Assembly (NCBI RefSeq): GCF_023241715.1
Contig: NZ_JALQCW010000052.1
Location: 1-44,404 of the forward strand
DNA: 44,404 bases
Direction: 5' to 3'
Source: Pseudomonas morbosilactucae
Lineage (GTDB): Bacteria > Pseudomonadota > Gammaproteobacteria > Pseudomonadales > Pseudomonadaceae
Below, piece by piece: positions 40,737 through 44,404 of the stretch (the first letter of the stretch is position 1; each line of letters begins with the position of its first letter). The position numbers and the translations under genes are program-made. Under the pieces are notes generated by a model. The model was not told the DNA's origin. It worked only from the letters and a program-made list of their open reading frames with translations, and did not search any database.

Positions 40737-42273
40737 GGCCTTTGTCCCAAAGCCAGGGGCGTATGTCGCGCTCGATGAAATAGCGTGCCAGGGCCTTGGG
40801 GTCCGCGCTGCGCTCGGCCAGGGCCACGTAGGTGTCGGGGCGCAGCAGGTAGTAACCGTTGCGCGCCAGCCCTGCCGCGGCATGCGCCGGGCGCCAGTCG
40901 AAGATACTCAGGGGCAGCTTGTGCTCCTGGCACCAAGAGATCAGCTCGTCGCTGGTGACCCCGTACACGTGCACTTGCCAGCCGGTCAGGGTCAGGCTGG
41001 TGAAGTTGTCGTGTTCCGCATCGTGGGCCCAGGGCAGGCGATCACCGCCATGTACTTGGCCGGCGCTGCCGCTGCTCAACGGCATGTTGCGGTAGTTCAG
41101 GGTGATCTGCGACACGGTGCGAAAGAGCCATTCGCGTGCCGCCTCGAACGCCGCCAGTTTGGGAATCAGCATCGGCGCCAGGCGCGTGCGCAGCAGGTTG
41201 GCAAGGGTGCCTTCGGCCGTGGCGAAGCTGAACACCCGGTCAGTGGTGGCCACCAGGCGCCGGGCAAACTCCATGCGCTCGACTTCGTAACTGTCCAGCA
41301 GGCGTCCTTCGGCCTGGCCGGTGAGCACGGCGGCGAGCTTCCAGGCCAGGTTGATGGCGTCGCCGATTCCGGTGTTCATGCCCTGGCCGCCGGCCGGGCT
41401 GTGCACATGGGCCGCATCCCCCAAGAGAAACACCCGCCCGCTGCGAAACTGCTCTGCCACCCGGTGATGCACACGGTAGGTGGAGAACCAGTTGACCCGT
41501 TGCACCTCGACCTGGAGTTGGTCCAGGGCGCGGTGGCTGACGTCCTCGAAACGCAACTCTTCCGGGGCTTCGGCGTGTTCGCCGGTGACCGTGCCGATCA
41601 GCCGGGCGCGGCCTGCACCGGCCAGGGGGAAGACCGCGAGAAAGTCCGACTCATCCAGGTCCACGTGCAGTTGGCCGTCGATGGACGGGCCGCTGGCGTC
41701 CACATCCGCGACATAAAACACCTGCCGATAGGTGCCTCCCGGAAAACCGCTGCCCAGGGTTTGGCGCACCGTCGAGCGGGCGCCGTCGCAGCCGGCCAGG
41801 TAAAAGGCCTGGCAGCGTTCCTCGTAGCCGTCGGCATGGCGCAGTCGGGCTTCCACCAGGTTGCCCAGGTCGTTGAAGCCCAGCAGTTCGGTGTCGCGCT
41901 CCACACTCACCCCCAGGCTCGCCAGGCGCTCCACCAGCAATTGCTCGTGCAGGTCCTGGGGGAAAATGTGCAGGAAGGGGTAGGGCGTCAGGTCCTCGCC
42001 AATGTCATTGAGGGGCAACTGGGCGGCGCGCTGGCCCTGGACCCAGAGATTCACCGCCGGCACCTGGTGGCCCTGTTCAAGGATGGCCTGGGTCAGGTCC
42101 AGTTGGCGGTACAGCTCCAGGGTCCGGGCTTGCACGGCCAGGGCCCGGGACGTGGTACCGGGCCCCGAGGTGCGGTCGATGATGCGCACCTGGATACCTT
42201 GCTGGCGTAACCACAGGGCCAGAACCAGGCCGGTAGGCCCGGCGCCGATGATCAATACGTCGCTGCAGTTCAT
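40720..42273 (-). CDS. FAD-dependent aromatic monooxygenase (PheA/TfdB type)
   Basis: A 517-residue class A flavoprotein hydroxylase. The FAD motif is IIGAGPTGLVLALWLRQQ (8-25), the DG motif CDGARSTVRQTLG (about 165) and the GD motif VFLLGDAAHVHSPAGGQGMN (about 285-305) are complete. A C-terminal thioredoxin-like domain (LTLTGWQVHVYG... LLRPDTYVALAER) follows. It probably hydroxylates a phenol-like compound using NAD(P)H. The last bases overlap the receptor gene on the other strand. Substrate unknown. Confidence 0.88.
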   Translation of the reverse strand: MNCSDVLIIGAGPTGLVLALWLRQQGIQVRIIDRTSGPGTTSRALAVQARTLELYRQLDLTQAILEQGHQVPAVNLWVQGQRAAQLPLNDIGEDLTPYPFLHIFPQDLHEQLLVERLASLGVSVERDTELLGFNDLGNLVEARLRHADGYEERCQAFYLAGCDGARSTVRQTLGSGFPGGTYRQVFYVADVDASGPSIDGQLHVDLDESDFLAVFPLAGAGRARLIGTVTGEHAEAPEELRFEDVSHRALDQLQVEVQRVNWFSTYRVHHRVAEQFRSGRVFLLGDAAHVHSPAGGQGMNTGIGDAINLAWKLAAVLTGQAEGRLLDSYEVERMEFARRLVATTDRVFSFATAEGTLANLLRTRLAPMLIPKLAAFEAAREWLFRTVSQITLNYRNMPLSSGSAGQVHGGDRLPWAHDAEHDNFTSLTLTGWQVHVYGVTSDELISWCQEHKLPLSIFDWRPAHAAAGLARNGYYLLRPDTYVALAERSADPKALARYFIERDIRPWLWDKGLRSWL

Positions 42274-42315
42274 GTCTTGCCCTCACTGGGAAATCAAATG
42301 CATGCACTGGACGGC

Positions 42316-42334
42316 GGGGCGCTGTAGCCGCCCC
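42316..42334. other. short hairpin between lysE and monooxygenase genes
   Basis: GGGGCG (42316-42321) pairs with CGCCCC (42329-42334), loop 7 bases. It is on the 62-base gap between two minus-strand genes and could reduce read-through. No T run. Confidence 0.35.
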
Positions 42335-42335
42335 C

Positions 42336-42950
42336 TCAGCGTTGGGCGAACGCCAGGTTCAGGCCCAGGGCGGCGAAGCTCGCGGCAAAACTGCGGCGTA
42401 GCCAGTTTTGCACCCGGGGCGACTCGATCACGGCTCGGCGGAACAGGTTTGCCAGCAACCCGTAGAGCACGAACACCGCCAGGGTCATGGCCATGAATAC
42501 CGCGCTCAAGCTGAGCATTTGCAGGGCCGGGGCGGCGCCATCGTGGCGGATGAACTGGGGCAGGAAGGCCAGGAAGAAGATGGTCAGTTTGGGGTTGAGG
42601 ATGTTCAGCAGGCAGGCCTTGAGCATCAGGCTGCCGGCGCGGGTACTGCCGGTGTGCCGGTCCACGGCGAAGGCCGAGCGATCACGCCAGGTGGCATACG
42701 CCAGGTACAGCAGGTAGGCGACCCCGGCGAATTTCAGGCCCTGGAAAGCCAGGGCGCTGGTGTGCAACAGCGCCGACAGGCCCAGCACCGAGGCCAGCAG
42801 GTGCGGGACGATGCCGGCGGTGCAGCCCACGGCGGTGAACAGGCTGGCGCGCTTGCCGGCCACCAGGGCGGTGGAAATGGTCAGGATCACGCCGCTGCCG
42901 GGGATCAGCACGACGATCAGTGAGGTGATGAGAAAATCCAGGCTTAACAT
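42336..42950 (-). CDS. LysE-family amino-acid exporter
   Basis: A 204-residue inner-membrane exporter with six hydrophobic segments. The LysE signature VLIPGSGVILTISTALVAGKR is near residues 15-35, and the second conserved part is LLNILNPKLTIFFLAFLPQFI. It exports an amino acid or similar compound; the substrate cannot be named. Separated by 62 bases from the downstream monooxygenase gene on the same strand. A frameshifted relative occurs at 34775-35393. Confidence 0.9.
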   Translation of the reverse strand: MLSLDFLITSLIVVLIPGSGVILTISTALVAGKRASLFTAVGCTAGIVPHLLASVLGLSALLHTSALAFQGLKFAGVAYLLYLAYATWRDRSAFAVDRHTGSTRAGSLMLKACLLNILNPKLTIFFLAFLPQFIRHDGAAPALQMLSLSAVFMAMTLAVFVLYGLLANLFRRAVIESPRVQNWLRRSFAASFAALGLNLAFAQR

Positions 42951-43171
42951 CCAGTTCGAACTCCTTGAACAGTGGGTTTTACGGCAGATCAGCCGGCGCC
43001 CCGTGACGCCCTCGGGGCGCTGCAGATTGAGCGTAGGTGAAAATCGCCGATCTTCGCGGTTATTGGTCTAGCCGGGTGGCGTGGGGGAACGCCGTTGGCG
43101 GTTGTCGGTCGATATTCGCGGCAACCTGCTTCACTGGAAGCAGGGTGGACCGGCACGGTATTTGGGGAATC

Positions 43172-44260
43172 ATGAACCTGCATCGAGTTATTTTCACCAG
43201 TACGGCGCTGTTGCTGCTGGCCGGTTGCGCCGGCCAGCGCGGTGCCCAGGCGCCGACGCCAAGCCCGGCCGAGGTGCAGGCGCAGGTTGTTCGCCTGTTG
43301 CCGCCGCAGACCCAGGATCGCCAGGGCTGGGCCACGGACATCCAGGTGGCGTTCAGCGCCCAGGGCATCGAGCCGAGCAAGGGCAACCTGTGTGCGGTGC
43401 TGGCGGTGGCCGAGCAGGAGTCGACCTTTCAGGTGGACCCGCCGGTGCCCGGTTTGGGCAAAATCGCCCGCCAGGAGATCGACCGGCGCGCGGCCAAGGT
43501 GCATGTGCCGTCGCTGCTGGTGAGTGCGGCCCTGCAGGTGCGCTCGCCCAACGGCCAGTCCTACAGCGAGCGGCTGGCCAAGGCTCGCACCGAGAAAGAG
43601 TTGAGCGCGATTTTCGATGACTTCATCGGCATGGTGCCCATGGGCAAGACCTTGTTCGGCAGCTTCAACCCGGTGCACACCGGCGGGCCGATGCAGGTCA
43701 GCATCGAATTCGCCGAAAAACAGGCCAGGGCCTATCCCTATCCAGTTCAGGGTTCAGTGCGTCAGGAAGTCTTCAGTCGCCGGGGCGGGATGTATTTCGG
43801 CATCGCCCATTTACTCGGCTACCCAGTGAATTACCCGCAGCCGCTGTACCGTTTCGCCGATTTCAACGCCGGCTGGTACGCCAGTCGCAACGCCGCGTTC
43901 CAGAACGCCGTCAGCCGTGCCACGGGGATTGCCCTGGCCCTGGACGGCGACCTGATCCGCTACGACTCGGTGATGCCGGGCAGCACCGAATTGGCGGTGC
44001 GCACCCTGGGCAAGCAGTTGGACATGCGCAACCCGACCCTGCGCGATCAATTGGAAAAGGGCAGTGGCGCGGAGTTTGAGCAGACCCGCCTGTACCAGCG
44101 GGTGTTCGCCCTGGCCGACCGTGCCGCCGGCCAGCCGCTGCCCCGTCAGTTGTTGCCAGGCATCGAACTCAAGAGCCCGAAAATCACCCGCAAACTGACC
44201 ACGGCCTGGTTCGCCAAGCGGGTGGATGAGCGTTACCAGCGCTGCATGAAACGCGGCTAA
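43172..44260 (+). CDS. DUF1615 family lipoprotein
   Basis: A 362-residue lipoprotein, lipobox LLAGC with Cys19. The DUF1615 pattern is visible: GWATDIQVAFSAQGIEPSKGNLCAVLAVAEQESTF, IARQEIDRRAAKVHVP, and later ADFNAGWYASRNAAFQNAVS. The glutamate in AVAEQES recalls a lysozyme-like fold, so a murein-linked activity is possible but unproven. ATG 43172 has a purine-rich site upstream. Closed by a good terminator at 44299-44326. Confidence 0.88.
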   Translation: MNLHRVIFTSTALLLLAGCAGQRGAQAPTPSPAEVQAQVVRLLPPQTQDRQGWATDIQVAFSAQGIEPSKGNLCAVLAVAEQESTFQVDPPVPGLGKIARQEIDRRAAKVHVPSLLVSAALQVRSPNGQSYSERLAKARTEKELSAIFDDFIGMVPMGKTLFGSFNPVHTGGPMQVSIEFAEKQARAYPYPVQGSVRQEVFSRRGGMYFGIAHLLGYPVNYPQPLYRFADFNAGWYASRNAAFQNAVSRATGIALALDGDLIRYDSVMPGSTELAVRTLGKQLDMRNPTLRDQLEKGSGAEFEQTRLYQRVFALADRAAGQPLPRQLLPGIELKSPKITRKLTTAWFAKRVDERYQRCMKRG

Positions 44261-44298
44261 CGACGTTCCTGGCGCTGGACGGTTATCAGAATGAAAAA

Positions 44299-44326
44299 AG
44301 CCCGGCTGATAAGGCCGGGCTTCTTT
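44299..44326. terminator. bidirectional rho-independent terminator
   Basis: AGCCCGGC (44299-44306) pairs with GCCGGGCT (44314-44321), loop 7 bases, flanked by an A run (44294-44299) and a T-rich tail (44321-44326). It can act in both directions, which fits a convergent gene to the right. Confidence 0.85.
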
Positions 44327-44348
44327 TCCGATACCGCTGTTGAGTGAC

Positions 44349-44404
44349 TCATGCACGGTTTTGAACCCGTCGATCCGAACCACCTTCAGCGACACGGCGT
44401 TCGA
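44349..44404 (-). CDS. possible C-terminal end of a minus-strand gene (truncated by window)
   Basis: The minus strand reads ERRVAEGGSDRRVQNRA then a stop (44349-44351). It fits a protein tail that ends before a shared terminator, but 18 codons are too few to name a family, and the frame could be chance. Confidence 0.35.
   Translation of the reverse strand, partial: ERRVAEGGSDRRVQNRA

Noticed and set aside
38217..40883. 888-residue minus-strand open frame
   Set aside because: Antisense shadow of the TonB receptor, whose protein is fully conserved.
40267..42210. 647-residue plus-strand open frame
   Set aside because: Antisense shadow of the FAD monooxygenase and an alternate frame of the receptor.

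Overview
The window looks like a chromosomal segment of a fluorescent-group Pseudomonas. It is GC-rich, codon use is strongly G/C-ending, and most genes have clear Pseudomonas counterparts: a fused Att-type permease, glcDEFG, the ftrA/rhodanese pair, folE-chalcone isomerase-DUF3833, a bacterial metallothionein, a FecI/FecR/TonB-receptor cassette and a DUF1615 lipoprotein. I see no tRNA, rRNA, insertion sequence, integrase or CRISPR array.

Layout. 1-3979: an Att-like ABC export operon (ATPase, fused FtsX-type permease, lipocalin-like lipoprotein). 3980-8430: an accessory patch. It has a structured intergenic element, then a minus-strand operon led by a RelE/HTH toxin-antitoxin pair and followed by seven small immunity-like genes, several joined by ATGA overlaps. 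A second SUKH-like gene faces away on the plus strand. 8600-14700: a MASE2-GGDEF diguanylate cyclase, a LysR/DUF4865 divergent pair, a histidine phosphatase plus CobF (cobalamin), and the FtrA/rhodanese divergent pair. 14695-19444: an amino-acid binding protein, a succinylglutamate desuccinylase/aspartoacylase-type deacylase, a serine esterase and three proteins of unknown role. 19834-22902: folE-chalcone isomerase-DUF3833 lipoprotein, preceded by three TGTACA boxes suggestive of LitR/PplR light control, then mntH. 22931-24922: LysR plus two YdcZ half-transporters. 24945-29144: glcG-glcF-glcE-glcD (glycolate oxidase) on the minus strand. 29408-35393: metallothionein, DUF6555, AraC-XapX-oxidoreductase, phosphatase, glutathione transferase, PhzF isomerase and LysE. 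35588-40736: a zinc-type HemB, then a Fur-boxed ECF sigma/FecR/TonB receptor iron-uptake cassette. 40720-44260: an FAD monooxygenase, LysE and a DUF1615 lipoprotein. The window ends in what may be the tail of a minus-strand gene.

Four single-base indels in G/C runs disrupt three otherwise normal genes: the Att ATPase (two compensating), glcE and the lysE at 34775-35393. Clustering in homopolymers favours sequencing or assembly error over real decay, but reads are needed to decide.

The most unusual elements are the toxin-antitoxin-led array of orphan immunity-like genes, the multi-stem intergenic element at 4119-4182, the TGTACA cluster upstream of folE, and a hairpin that abuts the ribosome binding site of the TonB receptor.
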